Shown: positions 7,359-15,643, counted from the stretch's first letter. The stretch is DNA of 16,285 nucleotides from Chloroflexota bacterium (GCA_030604285.1 JAUVWD010000003.1:1-16285), one strand, 5' to 3'. Program-made: numbers and translations. Notes: generated from the sequence alone by a model not told the origin.

Positions 7359-8305
7359 TCCTTTCCCTTCCTCCCCCTCGCAACAACGGGAAAACCCAAC
7401 TGTTTAATCACTTCCTCCACTTCAGTCCGAGATTTCGCCCCAAAACCTGGCAAGGGGGGCAGGCCGTCACGGCTTGCTTCCAAAAGCTGTCCCACGGTGG
7501 TAATATTAGCCCTTCTTAAGGCATTATAGGAGCGAGTTGACAAATTGAGCTGTTCCAAAGGCATATTATATTGCTCAGGTGAACTTGTTAATTCACCAGT
7601 CAACTGCACTTCGCGCCCCGCTGGGGCCTCAACCAACTCTCTGAAAGAGGAAAATTGATCAATCAAGATAGCAGCGCTCTGGCTAACTGCTTGCCACGGA
7701 GAAATGGTATTGTCAGTCCAAACCTCTAGATTGAGCCTTTCTTGACTTATTTCTTGACCGGGATGGATAGCTTCTACAGAGAAATTAGCTTTGTACACTG
7801 GTGTGAATATGGCATCTACAGGCAATGCTTCGAGCGGTAGACCGTTAGTAGAGCCAGCAGGTACATAGCCTCTTCCTATCTCTACATTGAACTCGGCATA
7901 AAACTTAGCCTCGGGGGAATCCAATGTAATCAGATGGAGTTCAGGATTGGCAATCTGAAAATCCACTGATGGCTTAATCTCCTCGGCGCAAACCTCGCCT
8001 TCCCTTTGCACCTCGAGAATCAATTTGCCCGCCTGCTGTGAAAGGCTGCGAATGCGCAGCTCCTTAACATTCAAAAGAAACTCAATGACATCTTCTTTGG
8101 CGTAAGGGATGACAGAAAACGCGTGTTGAATCCCCTCGATTCGAACCCAGGTTACTGCAGCACCACAAAGAGAGCTAAATAACACACGGCGCAACGCATT
8201 ACCCAATGTAACACCGAAACCTCGTTCCAAAGGGCAAGCAACGAAGCGCCCATAGTTGCCTGAGCTTTCCTCACATTTTATCTCTGGTAACGGTAGATTA
8301 AGCAA
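7355..8305 (-). CDS. rpoA: DNA-directed RNA polymerase subunit alpha
   Basis: Alpha nucleates RNA polymerase assembly and contacts promoter UP elements and activators. The 316-residue product has an N-terminal dimerisation domain with [14 protein letters not shown] (about 29-42), the RGYVPA and [10 protein letters not shown] blocks, and a C-terminal domain with [22 protein letters not shown] (about 253-273) and the helix-hairpin-helix [13 protein letters not shown] (about 286-298). The start is TTG at 8303-8305: a perfect AGGAGG (8313-8318) stands 7 nt upstream, no in-frame ATG occurs near the N-terminus, and [12 protein letters not shown] fits the family start. The stop overlaps the rplQ start. 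rpsD ends 35 nt upstream. Confidence 0.97.
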   Translation of the reverse strand: MLNLPLPEIKCEESSGNYGRFVACPLERGFGVTLGNALRRVLFSSLCGAAVTWVRIEGIQHAFSVIPYAKEDVIEFLLNVKELRIRSLSQQAGKLILEVQREGEVCAEEIKPSVDFQIANPELHLITLDSPEAKFYAEFNVEIGRGYVPAGSTNGLPLEALPVDAIFTPVYKANFSVEAIHPGQEISQERLNLEVWTDNTISPWQAVSQSAAILIDQFSSFRELVEAPAGREVQLTGELTSSPEQYNMPLEQLNLSTRSYNALRRANITTVGQLLEASRDGLPPLPGFGAKSRTEVEEVIKQLGFPVVARGRKGKE

Positions 8306-8312
8306 TGAAAAG

Positions 8313-8318
8313 CCTCCT
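8313..8318 (-). promoter_or_regulatory. Shine-Dalgarno AGGAGG that sets the rpoA TTG start
   Basis: On the minus strand a full AGGAGG lies 7 nt before TTG at 8303-8305 in the 35-nt rpsD-rpoA gap. It supports TTG as the true start of rpoA and may offset the weak start codon. Confidence 0.75.
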
Positions 8319-8340
8319 AGATGAGAATATCTTCAGAGTA

Positions 8341-8967
8341 TTACCGAGAGTAATACTCAACGACAGTTTTTGCATCAAACTTAGCGTCAATATCATCCCG
8401 GCCAGGCAGGGCCAGTATCGTACCTTCCATCTTCTCTTTATCCAAACTCAACCAGGGAGGTCTAATAGCAACATCAATCTTCTCAACCAACGCCTTATAA
8501 TATTCAGTTTTCATACTGGCTTGCCGCCATGCAATGACATCGCCTGATTCTACTAGGCAAGACGGTATGTTAGTCTTACGTCCATTAAGCAAGATATGTC
8601 CGTGCCGCACTATTTGCCGTGCCTGGGAGCGAGAATCACCGAAGCCAAGCCGATAGGCCACATTATCTAGCCGCCTCTCCAGTAATATGAGCAGGTTTTC
8701 CCCTGTAATGCCTGGCGCTGTTTCCGCCTTGGCAAAGAGTCCACGGAACTGCCTTTCCAAAACCCCATAGCTGAACCGCACTTTTTGCTTCTCTCGCAAC
8801 TGAAGCCCACGATCAGAAATCTTGCGCTGCCGGGGGAAACGCCTTCTCGGAGCAATATTCCGCCGCTCTACAGGGCACTTGGGAGTGGAACATCTCTCAC
8901 CTTTCAGCATCAGTTTTTCACCAACGCGGCGACACAAGCGACAACTGGGCCCTATATAACGTGCCAT
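8341..8967 (-). CDS. rpsD: 30S ribosomal protein S4
   Basis: S4 is a primary 16S rRNA-binding protein that starts small-subunit assembly and in many bacteria represses its own operon. The 208-residue product begins [17 protein letters not shown]9, C12, C26 and C31 match the zinc site known from the Thermus protein, so this is the zinc-containing (C+) form. The S4 RNA-binding domain is seen around [31 protein letters not shown]. The frame is open further upstream to 9075, but that part overlaps rpsK; the ATG at 8967 has GAGGTG upstream and matches the family start. It lies 10 nt after rpsK. Confidence 0.97.
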   Translation of the reverse strand: MARYIGPSCRLCRRVGEKLMLKGERCSTPKCPVERRNIAPRRRFPRQRKISDRGLQLREKQKVRFSYGVLERQFRGLFAKAETAPGITGENLLILLERRLDNVAYRLGFGDSRSQARQIVRHGHILLNGRKTNIPSCLVESGDVIAWRQASMKTEYYKALVEKIDVAIRPPWLSLDKEKMEGTILALPGRDDIDAKFDAKTVVEYYSR

Positions 8968-8977
8968 CTCTTCACCT

Positions 8978-9370
8978 CTACACTCGCCTCCTTCTCCGAG
9001 GGCGGCAACCATCATGGGGAATAGGGGTAACATCTCTGATTCTAGTAACAGTAAGGCCACAAGCCTGTAGGGCACGAATAGCTGCCTCTCTCCCGCTACC
9101 AGGACCTTTGATATAAACCTCTACCCGACGCATGCCGCTATTCATAGCTTTTCTTCCTGCTTCCTGAGCGGACATCCCGGCAGCATAAGGAGTTCCCTTT
9201 CGGGAACCTTTGAACCTAGCTGTACCTGAACTTCCCCAAGCAATAACGTTGCCCAGTAAATCAGTAATAGTAATGATGGTATTGTTAAAGGTAGACTGAA
9301 TGCAGGCTCTCCCTTCACTAATTCCCCTGCGTGTCTGTTTTCTCCCTTTGCCACTTCCTTTCCTTGGCAT
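8978..9370 (-). CDS. rpsK: 30S ribosomal protein S11
   Basis: S11 lies on the 30S platform near the mRNA exit and the E site. The 130-residue product has a basic N-terminal tail, then [35 protein letters not shown], and the signature [19 protein letters not shown]. It ends [17 protein letters not shown]; the family usually has PHNGCRP, so Asp replaces Asn here. A purine-rich AAAGGA site precedes the ATG. It sits 18 nt after rpsM and 10 nt before rpsD, in the standard alpha-operon order. Confidence 0.97.
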   Translation of the reverse strand: MPRKGSGKGRKQTRRGISEGRACIQSTFNNTIITITDLLGNVIAWGSSGTARFKGSRKGTPYAAGMSAQEAGRKAMNSGMRRVEVYIKGPGSGREAAIRALQACGLTVTRIRDVTPIPHDGCRPRRRRRV

Positions 9371-9388
9371 TTCAAATAATCCTTTCCT

Positions 9389-9778
9389 TTATTTCTTACC
9401 TAGCCCGCGCCTTTTGCCTCTACCTGCCACTGTCTTCCTCGGGCCTCTCTTGGTGCGAGCATTAGTTCGTGTCCTTTGCCCCTGAGCTGGTAAACTCATG
9501 CGGTGTCTCATGCCTCTGTAGCAACCGATCTCAATGAGCCGCTTCACGTTGAGTTGAACTTCCCTCCTCAAGTCGCCTTCTACCTTATATTGTTTCTCAA
9601 TAACATCACGAAGGCGGCTTACCTCATCCTCGGTAAGCTGTTCCACTTTGGTGTCGGCGTTCACGCCGGTAGCCGACAAGATCCGCCGACCCAATGTGGG
9701 ACCAACACCGTAGATATATTGCAGGCCTATCTCAACTCTTTTATTGTTAGGAAGATTGACTCCGGCAATCCGTGCCAT
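9389..9778 (-). CDS. rpsM: 30S ribosomal protein S13
   Basis: S13 is a 30S head protein that forms intersubunit bridges and contacts P-site tRNA. The 129-residue product begins [23 protein letters not shown], includes the helix-two-turns-helix region and [31 protein letters not shown]-like signature residues (here [12 protein letters not shown]), and has a basic C-terminal tail. Its ATG is 3 nt after the rpmJ stop. Normal in length and position. Confidence 0.97.
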   Translation of the reverse strand: MARIAGVNLPNNKRVEIGLQYIYGVGPTLGRRILSATGVNADTKVEQLTEDEVSRLRDVIEKQYKVEGDLRREVQLNVKRLIEIGCYRGMRHRMSLPAQGQRTRTNARTKRGPRKTVAGRGKRRGLGKK

Positions 9779-9781
9779 AAA

Positions 9782-9895
9782 TTAACCCTGCCTTTGTTTA
9801 TGCTTCGGATTTTCGCAAATAACTCTAACTATGCCTTTACGCCTCACAATCTTACACTTTGTGCAACGGCGCCTGACTGAAGCCTGCACTTTCAT
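9782..9895 (-). CDS. rpmJ: 50S ribosomal protein L36
   Basis: This short gene (37 residues) reads [17 protein letters not shown] and ends [12 protein letters not shown]11, C14, C27 and H32 form the zinc-ribbon pattern C-x2-C-x12-C-x4-H of the zinc-binding L36 form. L36 binds 23S rRNA near the base of the L7/L12 stalk. The ATG is at 9893-9895 and TAA at 9782-9784. It is in its usual place between infA and rpsM and is the first gene downstream of the promoter at 9921-9949. No strong ribosome site is visible, only a weak GGTAGTG. Confidence 0.96.
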   Translation of the reverse strand: MKVQASVRRRCTKCKIVRRKGIVRVICENPKHKQRQG

Positions 9896-9920
9896 ATTTC
9901 ACTACCAAACACGAACTGTT

Positions 9921-9949
9921 ATAATAAACTCTATTACTCAACGTGTCAA
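9921..9949 (-). promoter_or_regulatory. near-consensus sigma-70 promoter upstream of rpmJ
   Basis: On the minus strand a perfect -35 TTGACA (9944-9949) is followed by exactly 17 bp and a -10 TATTAT (9921-9926, 5 of 6). The start point would be near 9914, leaving a leader of only about 20 nt before the rpmJ ATG. It lies in the 65-nt infA-rpmJ gap and should drive rpmJ-rpsM-rpsK-rpsD-rpoA-rplQ independently of upstream read-through. The short leader leaves little room for an S4-binding pseudoknot. Confidence 0.75.
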
Positions 9950-9960
9950 AGGCAAATTTG

Positions 9961-10179
9961 TTATTTGAGCCGATAAGTAACTCTGCCGCGGCTCAAATCA
10001 TAGGGAGATAGCTCCACCAAAACTCTATCGCCGGGTAGGATCTTAATGTAGTGCTTCCTCATTCTCCCTGAAATGTGAGCCAGTATTCTGTGTCCATTGG
10101 CCAGCTCAACGCGAAACATGGTGTTCGGTAAGCGCTCGATCACGTTGCCCCCGACCTCTATCTTTTCTTTCTTAGCCAC
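9961..10179 (-). CDS. infA: translation initiation factor IF-1
   Basis: IF-1 occupies the 30S A site during initiation. The 72-residue product is a single OB-fold: [67 protein letters not shown], with the family blocks ([27 protein letters not shown]-like end). The start is GTG, because 10177-10179 reads CAC on the plus strand; VAKKEKIEV fits the family start. Only a weak AGGG precedes it, and the map stop is 4 nt upstream, so coupling to map is likely. Confidence 0.96.
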   Translation of the reverse strand: MAKKEKIEVGGNVIERLPNTMFRVELANGHRILAHISGRMRKHYIKILPGDRVLVELSPYDLSRGRVTYRLK

Positions 10180-10183
10180 AACC

Positions 10184-10930
10184 CTACAACTGCGTAAGTA
10201 TTTCAGTTCCAGCTTCAGTGATAGCTATACTATGTTCAAAGTGTGCTGAGAGGCTTCCATCAGCTGTTAGCACCGTCCATTGGTTGGGAGCCAATTTGGT
10301 ATGCCAATCCCCAGCACTAACCATTGGCTCGATAGCTAAGGTCATACCTTTCTGGAGCAGGATACCCTTTGAACCAAAAGAGAAGTTGGGCACTTGTGGT
10401 TCCTCATGCAAGACTCTCCCGACGCCATGCCCAGTATATTCCCTGATCACAGAGAAACCCCCTGATTCGACATAGCTTTGGATGGCAGTCGAAATATCTC
10501 CTAGATGTCCGCCGCATTTAGCTGCTGCAATGCCAGCTTGTAGACTTCCTTCGGTAGCGGCCATTAGTTCCTGTGCCTGAGGGCTGATCTCACCTATGCC
10601 AACCGTTATAGCTCCATCGGCATGAAAGCCCCTATAACTCACTCCTAGATCCAAAGAAACAATGTCTCCTTCCTTTAGTATGCGCTCGCCCGGGATCCCA
10701 TGTACCACCTCACCGTTGACCGATACGCACAGATAAGATGGAAAGCCTTGGTAACCCTTAAAGGAAGCCTTAGCTCCCAGTTCCTCTAGCTCACGGGCAA
10801 CCATGACGTCTAGCTGCTGAGTTTTGCTCCCCGCAGTTATCTCTTTCTTTAGCTTGTGTATGAGAATTGCCCAAATTCTGCCACATTGACGCATGATAGC
10901 TATTTCCTCTGGGGATTTTACAATAATCAC
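10184..10930 (-). CDS. map: methionine aminopeptidase, type I
   Basis: This cytosolic metalloenzyme removes the N-terminal Met from new proteins. The 248-residue product has the five expected metal ligands: D94 (SLDLGV), D105 (HADGAIT), H168 (TGHGVGR), E201 (AIEPM) and E232 (HFEHS), plus H78 in VVHGIP. Length and lack of an N-terminal zinc-finger extension indicate the short bacterial type I form. The start is GTG directly abutting the adk TGA stop, with GGAAGGGAAG upstream. The order adk-map-infA-rpmJ is the common spc/alpha junction. Confidence 0.96.
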   Translation of the reverse strand: MIIVKSPEEIAIMRQCGRIWAILIHKLKKEITAGSKTQQLDVMVARELEELGAKASFKGYQGFPSYLCVSVNGEVVHGIPGERILKEGDIVSLDLGVSYRGFHADGAITVGIGEISPQAQELMAATEGSLQAGIAAAKCGGHLGDISTAIQSYVESGGFSVIREYTGHGVGRVLHEEPQVPNFSFGSKGILLQKGMTLAIEPMVSAGDWHTKLAPNQWTVLTADGSLSAHFEHSIAITEAGTEILTQL

Positions 10931-11581
10931 TCACTTCCCTTCCTTGAGCATACCTATTACTTGCCTGGCTACCTCCTCTATTCCTAGGCTGCCATTGACT
11001 TTGACAAGTCTGCTCCCCTTTTCATAGTAATCAAGAAGAGGAGCAGTTTCAGCAAAAAAAACCTTCAACCTCCCTCTAACCGTTTCCTCCTTATCGTCGG
11101 GGCGCTGATACAATTCACCACCACATTTGTCGCATTTCCCTGGTACCTGGGGCGCTGAAGTTACCATGTGATATGGTGTCTGGCAGTTTCGGCATAGCCA
11201 CCTCCCGCTAAGTCGTCTCAACAATTCCTGCTCGGGTACTTCAAGATACATTGCTTTATCTATAGCCTTCCCCCGGGCAGCAAGGGCTTCATCTAGAGCT
11301 CTTGCCTGGTCAAGAGTTCGGGGGAAGCCATCGAAGATGCAACCTGAAGCGCAATCGTCATAGGCTATCCGTTCAAGGATCATCCTGATTGTCACTTCGT
11401 CGGGGACTAGCTCCCCTTTCTCCATGTAAGATTTTGCTAAGAGCCCCAGTTCCGTCTTGTTCTCCAATGCCTGTCGAAACAGATCCCCAGAGGCTATATG
11501 AGCCAAATTCATTTTCTCGCAAAGAATATCTGCTTGGGTTCCCTTTCCTGCTCCTGGAGCGCCCAAAAGGATAAGATACAC
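10931..11581 (-). CDS. adk: adenylate kinase (zinc LID form)
   Basis: Adenylate kinase balances AMP, ADP and ATP. The 216-residue product has the P-loop GAPGAGKGT (7-15), the AMP-site segment ASGDLFR (30-36), the FDGFPRT motif (83-89), and a long LID domain with C130-x2-C133 and C150-x2-C153. This four-cysteine set is the zinc-binding LID seen in many Gram-positive and thermophilic forms. The start is GTG, with AGGAGG (11587-11592) 5 nt upstream. It directly precedes map and follows secY across a 235-nt gap. Confidence 0.96.
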   Translation of the reverse strand: MYLILLGAPGAGKGTQADILCEKMNLAHIASGDLFRQALENKTELGLLAKSYMEKGELVPDEVTIRMILERIAYDDCASGCIFDGFPRTLDQARALDEALAARGKAIDKAMYLEVPEQELLRRLSGRWLCRNCQTPYHMVTSAPQVPGKCDKCGGELYQRPDDKEETVRGRLKVFFAETAPLLDYYEKGSRLVKVNGSLGIEEVARQVIGMLKEGK

Positions 11582-11586
11582 AACTA

Positions 11587-11592
11587 CCTCCT
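11587..11592 (-). promoter_or_regulatory. Shine-Dalgarno AGGAGG that sets the adk GTG start
   Basis: A perfect AGGAGG on the minus strand lies 5 nt before the GTG at 11579-11581, fixing that start. Its first two bases overlap the stop codon of the 26-codon ORF at 11591-11671, an arrangement that would permit translational coupling. Confidence 0.75.
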
Positions 11593-11671
11593 AAGCTAAG
11601 ATCTCTGCCAGGTTCTGTGCCTCTTTAATACAGTGGTCCCTTTCCTGAATCGTCCTTTGTATCTTCTGCAT
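11591..11671 (-). CDS. possible 26-residue small ORF before adk
   Basis: ATG to TAG, encoding MQKIQRTIQERDHCIKEAQN and then LAEILA. The peptide is charged and looks able to form an amphipathic helix. A weak AGGAA lies 8 nt upstream, and the stop overlaps the adk Shine-Dalgarno. The frame is open for 14 more codons upstream (to a stop near 11714), without a start. No homologue is recognised. It may be a leader peptide, a remnant of a longer gene, or chance. Confidence 0.2.
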   Translation of the reverse strand: MQKIQRTIQERDHCIKEAQNLAEILA

Positions 11672-11718
11672 GTCACAAGTTCCTAAAGAGAGGCAATCCC
11701 CACGAAGAGCATCCTAGC

Positions 11719-11808
11719 CTACTTCGTATCTGAAGTGCTTCCCTTATGCGGCGACGGTGCATCATCAAAGATCCCTTTAGCCCTTACGCTTTCAATCTTG
11801 GTCGTCAT
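11719..11808 (-). CDS. possible 29-residue small ORF after secY
   Basis: ATG to TAG, encoding MTTKIESVRAKGIFDDAPSP followed by HKGSTSDTK. It begins 8 nt after the secY stop, and the secY stop region itself supplies GAGG about 5 nt upstream of the ATG, so translation could be coupled to secY. The peptide is hydrophilic and has no recognised family. With the 26-codon ORF it occupies much of the 235-nt secY-adk gap, in which no convincing promoter or terminator was seen. Could be chance. Confidence 0.2.
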   Translation of the reverse strand: MTTKIESVRAKGIFDDAPSPHKGSTSDTK

Positions 11809-11816
11809 CTCTCCCT

Positions 11817-13136
11817 CTACTTTAGGAAACCTTCATAGCGGCGCATTGTTAGCTGAGCCTCTAATTGCTTCATGGTATCCAAGGCGACACCGACAGCTAT
11901 AAGCAAGGCGGTGCTGGAAATTGTTAGTACTGTCACATCAGTGATTCCTCGAGCAATGAAGGGTATGATTGCCACCCCGGCTAGGAAAAAGGCACCGCCC
12001 CAGGTTATCCGCCTAATAACCCGGTTCAAATAATCTTGCGTGTTTTTCCCGGGGCGAACCCCAGGGATAAAGCCACCTTGCTGTTGCAAAGTCCTTGCCA
12101 GATTTAGTTGCTCGAATATGATCATAGTATAGAAGAAAGTGAAACCCAGTACCAGTAAGAAGTATAGCCCCCAATAGATCAAACCTAAAGGAGCAGCCGT
12201 CGCAGGGTTGAAAATCAGCACAATCGTATTAGCTAGATTAGGGTCTTGCCCCGCTGGAGCGGCAAAATAGCTTGCAATCGTCCCCGGTAACGTCATCAGA
12301 GCTATGGCGAATATGAGTGGTATCATCCCAGCAGTATTTACCCGCAGTGGGATGTAAGTCGAGCCTGATTGTCGATACATGCGACCACTGCGAAAAGTGC
12401 TGGAAGCATATTGAACCGGTATCCGGCGCTGACCCTCGATGAATATGACAATGAGTGCCAGAGTGGCCAAGCCTACAATGACAAAGGTGATTAGGCCCAA
12501 CGGATTCTCGTTCCAGGCTAGTGAGCCGCGAGCGACTGTGTCTGCCAAACTAGCTACAATGCCACCAAAAATTATAATTGATATCCCATTCCCAATACCC
12601 CTCTCAGTAATCAACTCACCAAGCCAGACGAGAAACATGGTACAGGCAGTCATTGACACCACTATAGTCATGACAGTCAGTGCGTCAAAATGGCCAACGA
12701 TCCCCTGACTTCGTAATATGGCTAGTTGACCATAGCCTTGCAGAGCCGCCAAGGGCACAGTGAGTAGGTGAGTAATCTGGTTGACCTTGCGGTGGCCTGC
12801 TTCCCCCTGCTGGGATAGCTCTCGCAGCCTAGGAATGACGGGAACGAGCAACTGCATGATTATCGAAGCCGTAATATAGGGGTAAACACCCATAGCAGCC
12901 ACGCTGAAATTCTTCATGGCGCCACCGCTAAATAGGTCGATCATCCCCAGGAGTTGATTTTGCTCAAAAAGCTGGTGCAGCGCATCGATATCTACCCCGG
13001 GCAAGGGAACATGGCACAGGAAGCGGAAAACCACCAATATGCCTAAGGTGAAAAGCAACCTTCGCCTCAAGTCAGGCAATTTGAACGCATCCATCATTGC
13101 CTGCATGAGGCGCGGCCGAGCTTGCCTACGTCGCAT
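11817..13136 (-). CDS. secY: protein translocase subunit SecY
   Basis: SecY is the membrane channel of the Sec export system. The 439-residue product begins with a basic cytosolic segment and AFKLPDLRRRLLFTLGILVVFRF (first membrane helix). The plug region includes DLFSGGAMKNFSVAAMGVYPYI (about 67-88), and the signature ITERGIGNGISIIIFGGI lies around 176-193. Further hydrophobic spans give the expected ten-helix layout, and the basic cytosolic loop EGQRRIPVQYA is present. The ATG at 13136 overlaps the rplO 3' end by 11 nt and has AGAGGAA upstream; a second ATG at 13106 has no ribosome site. A 235-nt gap follows before adk. Confidence 0.96.
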   Translation of the reverse strand: MRRRQARPRLMQAMMDAFKLPDLRRRLLFTLGILVVFRFLCHVPLPGVDIDALHQLFEQNQLLGMIDLFSGGAMKNFSVAAMGVYPYITASIIMQLLVPVIPRLRELSQQGEAGHRKVNQITHLLTVPLAALQGYGQLAILRSQGIVGHFDALTVMTIVVSMTACTMFLVWLGELITERGIGNGISIIIFGGIVASLADTVARGSLAWNENPLGLITFVIVGLATLALIVIFIEGQRRIPVQYASSTFRSGRMYRQSGSTYIPLRVNTAGMIPLIFAIALMTLPGTIASYFAAPAGQDPNLANTIVLIFNPATAAPLGLIYWGLYFLLVLGFTFFYTMIIFEQLNLARTLQQQGGFIPGVRPGKNTQDYLNRVIRRITWGGAFFLAGVAIIPFIARGITDVTVLTISSTALLIAVGVALDTMKQLEAQLTMRRYEGFLK

Positions 13137-13581
13137 TAGGCATTTCCTCTACGCTTCCTCCAGCAGCAACAATTTTGCTGTGCGCAGCGGCGGAGAACTT
13201 GTCAGCTCTAACTAAAAGCGGCTGATTGATTTCACCATCGCCCAAGATCTTAACCGGTTGCTTGATGGATTTCACCAGCCCTGCTTCAAGCAATTCTTGC
13301 GGTCCAACTCTGCTACCAGGGGCGAAACCTCCGAGCTTTCCTAGGTTTACAGTGCTGTATTCGGTCTTGAATATATTAGTGAAACCCCTCTTGCGCGGCA
13401 AGCGTTTGGTAATAGGTAGTTGGCCGCCTTCAAAGCCAGGGCGCACACCCCCACCAGAGCGAGACTTCTGCCCCTTAACACCCCGCCCCGAGTAAGTGCC
13501 ATGCCCACTACCATCCCCCCGTCCAATCCGCTTTCTCTTTCGTGTGCTGCCAGCAGGAGGCTTTATTTCATTCTGCTTCAT
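13126..13581 (-). CDS. rplO: 50S ribosomal protein L15
   Basis: L15 is a late-assembling 50S protein. The 151-residue product has the glycine- and arginine-rich N-terminal half [21 protein letters not shown] and [32 protein letters not shown], followed by the globular part with the KILGDGEI segment and the C-terminal [17 protein letters not shown]. Its ATG lies inside the end of rpsE (14-nt overlap) and its end overlaps secY by 11 nt. Normally rpmD stands between rpsE and rplO; here there is no room for it. Confidence 0.97.
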   Translation of the reverse strand: MKQNEIKPPAGSTRKRKRIGRGDGSGHGTYSGRGVKGQKSRSGGGVRPGFEGGQLPITKRLPRKRGFTNIFKTEYSTVNLGKLGGFAPGSRVGPQELLEAGLVKSIKQPVKILGDGEINQPLLVRADKFSAAAHSKIVAAGGSVEEMPNAT

Positions 13582-14092
13582 GTTCTGGTACGCCTTCAGC
13601 TACAGGTTCTTCGATCTTCCTCAAGTTAGCTAGACCAAGCATAGTCGCTTTGACTACATTCATACGGTTAGAGCTGCCTAGGGACTTAGTAAGAATGTCT
13701 TTTATGCCTGCTGCATTGAGCACTGCTCGGATACTGCTGCTAGCAACTACTCCTGTCCCCGGCGCTGCTGGCTTAAGTAAAACCTTAGATGCCCCAAATT
13801 TGGCTATTATTTCATGGGGAATAGTAGTACCTTTAGTGGGGACTTTGATTAAGGTCTTTCGCCCTACAGAGCCAGCTTTGCGAATTGCCTCGGGAACTTC
13901 TTTTGCTTTAGCCAAACCAAACCCTACGTGCCCATTCCCGTCCCCGACAACCACTAAAGCTCTGAAACGAAGTCGCCGACCACCTTTGACTACCTTGGTC
14001 ACTCGGTCAATGCCAATTAGCTTTTCTGTAATTGCTAACTCTGAAGGATCAACTTTCACTTGCGGTTCAAAGATTTTTGTGACTGCCTTCAT
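13568..14092 (-). CDS. rpsE: 30S ribosomal protein S5
   Basis: S5 lies at the mRNA entry site and affects translational accuracy. The chosen product is 174 residues, starting [20 protein letters not shown]; it has [20 protein letters not shown], the signature [21 protein letters not shown] and the C-terminal domain with [25 protein letters not shown]. The frame stays open upstream to 14176, but those residues overlap rplR and do not resemble S5, so the ATG at 14090-14092 is preferred. It lies 10 nt after rplR and has a modest AGGG upstream. The 3' end overlaps rplO by 14 nt. Confidence 0.96.
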   Translation of the reverse strand: MKAVTKIFEPQVKVDPSELAITEKLIGIDRVTKVVKGGRRLRFRALVVVGDGNGHVGFGLAKAKEVPEAIRKAGSVGRKTLIKVPTKGTTIPHEIIAKFGASKVLLKPAAPGTGVVASSSIRAVLNAAGIKDILTKSLGSSNRMNVVKATMLGLANLRKIEEPVAEGVPEHEAE

Positions 14093-14102
14093 AAGAATAG
14101 CC

Positions 14103-14468
14103 CTAGAAATCCAGGCCAGCTCCTCTGGCGGCTTCAGCCAGAGCTTTAACTCTGCCATGGTATTTATGACCGCCACGGTCGAAAACTACACGCTTTATTC
14201 CTTTGTCCAACGCCTTTTGAGCAAGCAACGAACCTACAAGTTCGGCCCTCTTCGTTTTCGTTATCCCCTCGACCTTTTGCTTCGCTTCTGGAGCAAGAGT
14301 ACTCATTGAAGTTAAGGTTTGGCTGATGGAATCGTCTATAACCTGGGCATAAATGTGATTCAAACTTCGAGAAACAGACAATCGAGGTCGCGCAGTTGTG
14401 CCCCTTACCTTCTTCCTCACTCTTCTTTGTCGGATTTTTCGAGCTAGTCTTGCATCTGCCTTAGCCAT
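14103..14468 (-). CDS. rplR: 50S ribosomal protein L18
   Basis: L18 binds 5S rRNA together with L5. The 121-residue product has the basic N-terminus [40 protein letters not shown], then [47 protein letters not shown], all typical. A TTG immediately upstream (14469-14471) could also start translation, but the adjacent ATG at 14466-14468 matches the family start MAKA better. It starts 8 nt after the rplF stop and ends 10 nt before rpsE. Confidence 0.96.
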   Translation of the reverse strand: MAKADARLARKIRQRRVRKKVRGTTARPRLSVSRSLNHIYAQVIDDSISQTLTSMSTLAPEAKQKVEGITKTKRAELVGSLLAQKALDKGIKRVVFDRGGHKYHGRVKALAEAARGAGLDF

Positions 14469-14476
14469 CAACTCTT

Positions 14477-15028
14477 CTACTTCCGAGCTGCTGTTTTGCC
14501 TGCCTTGCCAGGTTTAAGGCGTAGCTTCTCCTTAGCGTATCTAATGCCTTTACCTTTATAGGGATCAGGCGGGCGTACAGCACGAATTCTGGCTGCTACC
14601 TCCCCAACAATCTCCTTATTCACGCCACTAACACGAATGCGATTCGTTCCCTGAACAGTTACGGAGATACCAGGTGGAATGGGGACCTCCACGGGATGAG
14701 CATATCCAACTTGAAGCAGTAGTTTGCCACCAGCTTCTTGCGCCCTATAACCTACGCCACTTATTTCCAACGCCTTCTCAAAGCCTTTGCTCACCCCTTC
14801 AACTACATTAGCCAACAGGCTGCGTGTTAGTCCGTGCAAAGCACGACTAGTTCTATCATCGCCAGATCGGGTCACAATCATGCTGCCGTCTTTCAAAGCA
14901 ACCGAAATGCATTGAGGGAAGGAACGGCACAGCTCGCCTTTGGGTCCTCTTGCCGTCACTTGATTCCCTTCAATCTCTATCTCAACATCCGAAGGTATTG
15001 CAATGGGAAGCGAACCAACTCTAGACAT
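14477..15028 (-). CDS. rplF: 50S ribosomal protein L6
   Basis: L6 binds near the sarcin-ricin loop of 23S rRNA. The 183-residue product begins [32 protein letters not shown] and shows the duplicated fold, with the C-terminal signature [26 protein letters not shown]. The ATG at 15026-15028 follows the rpsH stop by 23 nt. Length and motifs are normal. Confidence 0.97.
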   Translation of the reverse strand: MSRVGSLPIAIPSDVEIEIEGNQVTARGPKGELCRSFPQCISVALKDGSMIVTRSGDDRTSRALHGLTRSLLANVVEGVSKGFEKALEISGVGYRAQEAGGKLLLQVGYAHPVEVPIPPGISVTVQGTNRIRVSGVNKEIVGEVAARIRAVRPPDPYKGKGIRYAKEKLRLKPGKAGKTAARK

Positions 15029-15051
15029 TTTCTAATAGCTTGTGAATTGAC

Positions 15052-15447
15052 TTACCACACATAACACAGAAGTTCACCACCGAGGCGATGTCGCCATGCC
15101 TCCTGACCGGTCATAATCCCCTTGGACGTAGATACGATGGCGATGCCTAACCCACCGTAGACGCGTGGGATCTCGCGCCTTCCGACATAAACCCTTAAGC
15201 CAGGCTTGCTCACCCTTTCCAAACCGAGCAGCGCTGGTCGGCTATCCGGGTGTTTGAGGTGAATTCTTATCATTGTTTGAGGTTTGCCCTTAAGAGTCTC
15301 ATAATTCTGGATAAAGCCCTCCTCTTTAAGAGTCCTAGCAATAGAGAGCTTCATTCGAGAGGCAGGCACAAGCACATCTTCGTGGCCTGCCATAATAGCA
15401 TTGCGAATCCGTGTTAACATGTCCGCAATTGGATCAGTAACCACCAT
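15052..15447 (-). CDS. rpsH: 30S ribosomal protein S8
   Basis: S8 is a primary 16S rRNA-binding protein and in E. coli the translational repressor of the spc operon. The 131-residue product begins [36 protein letters not shown] and has the [31 protein letters not shown] signature, ending GGELLCYVW as expected. The ATG lies 9 nt after the rpsN stop. No S8-binding mimic was sought beyond inspection. Confidence 0.97.
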   Translation of the reverse strand: MVVTDPIADMLTRIRNAIMAGHEDVLVPASRMKLSIARTLKEEGFIQNYETLKGKPQTMIRIHLKHPDSRPALLGLERVSKPGLRVYVGRREIPRVYGGLGIAIVSTSKGIMTGQEAWRHRLGGELLCYVW

Positions 15448-15456
15448 GAAATCCCT

Positions 15457-15642
15457 TTACCAGCTCGACTTTCTTACTCCGGGAATTTGGCCAGTCAGAG
15501 CGAGTTTTCGGAAACAAATGCGACATAGGCCAAATTGGCGCATATAAGCTCGTGGCCGGCCACACAGTTGACAGCGATTACGCTGTTGCACCTTATACTT
15601 CGGCGGCCGTTTTGATTTCTCTATCTTAGATACCTTCGCCAT
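15457..15642 (-). CDS. rpsN: 30S ribosomal protein S14, zinc type
   Basis: This is the short 61-residue zinc form of S14, a 30S head protein. C24-x2-C27 and C40-x2-C43 (RCQLCGRP and LCRICFRK) form the zinc site, and the end is [13 protein letters not shown]. The frame is open upstream to 15702, but the ATG at 15640-15642 begins the family-typical [24 protein letters not shown] and stands 1 nt after the rplE stop. Its place between rplE and rpsH is standard. Confidence 0.96.
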   Translation of the reverse strand: MAKVSKIEKSKRPPKYKVQQRNRCQLCGRPRAYMRQFGLCRICFRKLALTGQIPGVRKSSW

Positions 15643-15643
15643 T

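Noticed and set aside
8968-9075. N-terminal extension of rpsD
   Set aside because: The frame is open, but it overlaps rpsK, does not resemble S4, and a family-typical ATG with GAGGTG upstream exists at 8967.
14093-14176. N-terminal extension of rpsE
   Set aside because: It overlaps the rplR coding end and shows no S5 similarity; the ATG at 14092 gives the normal S5 start.
13542-14309. Open frame of 255 codons on the plus strand across rpsE and rplR
   Set aside because: It is antisense to two well-conserved ribosomal genes and its product is low-complexity Ser/Thr/Leu/Pro-rich, typical of a shadow frame.
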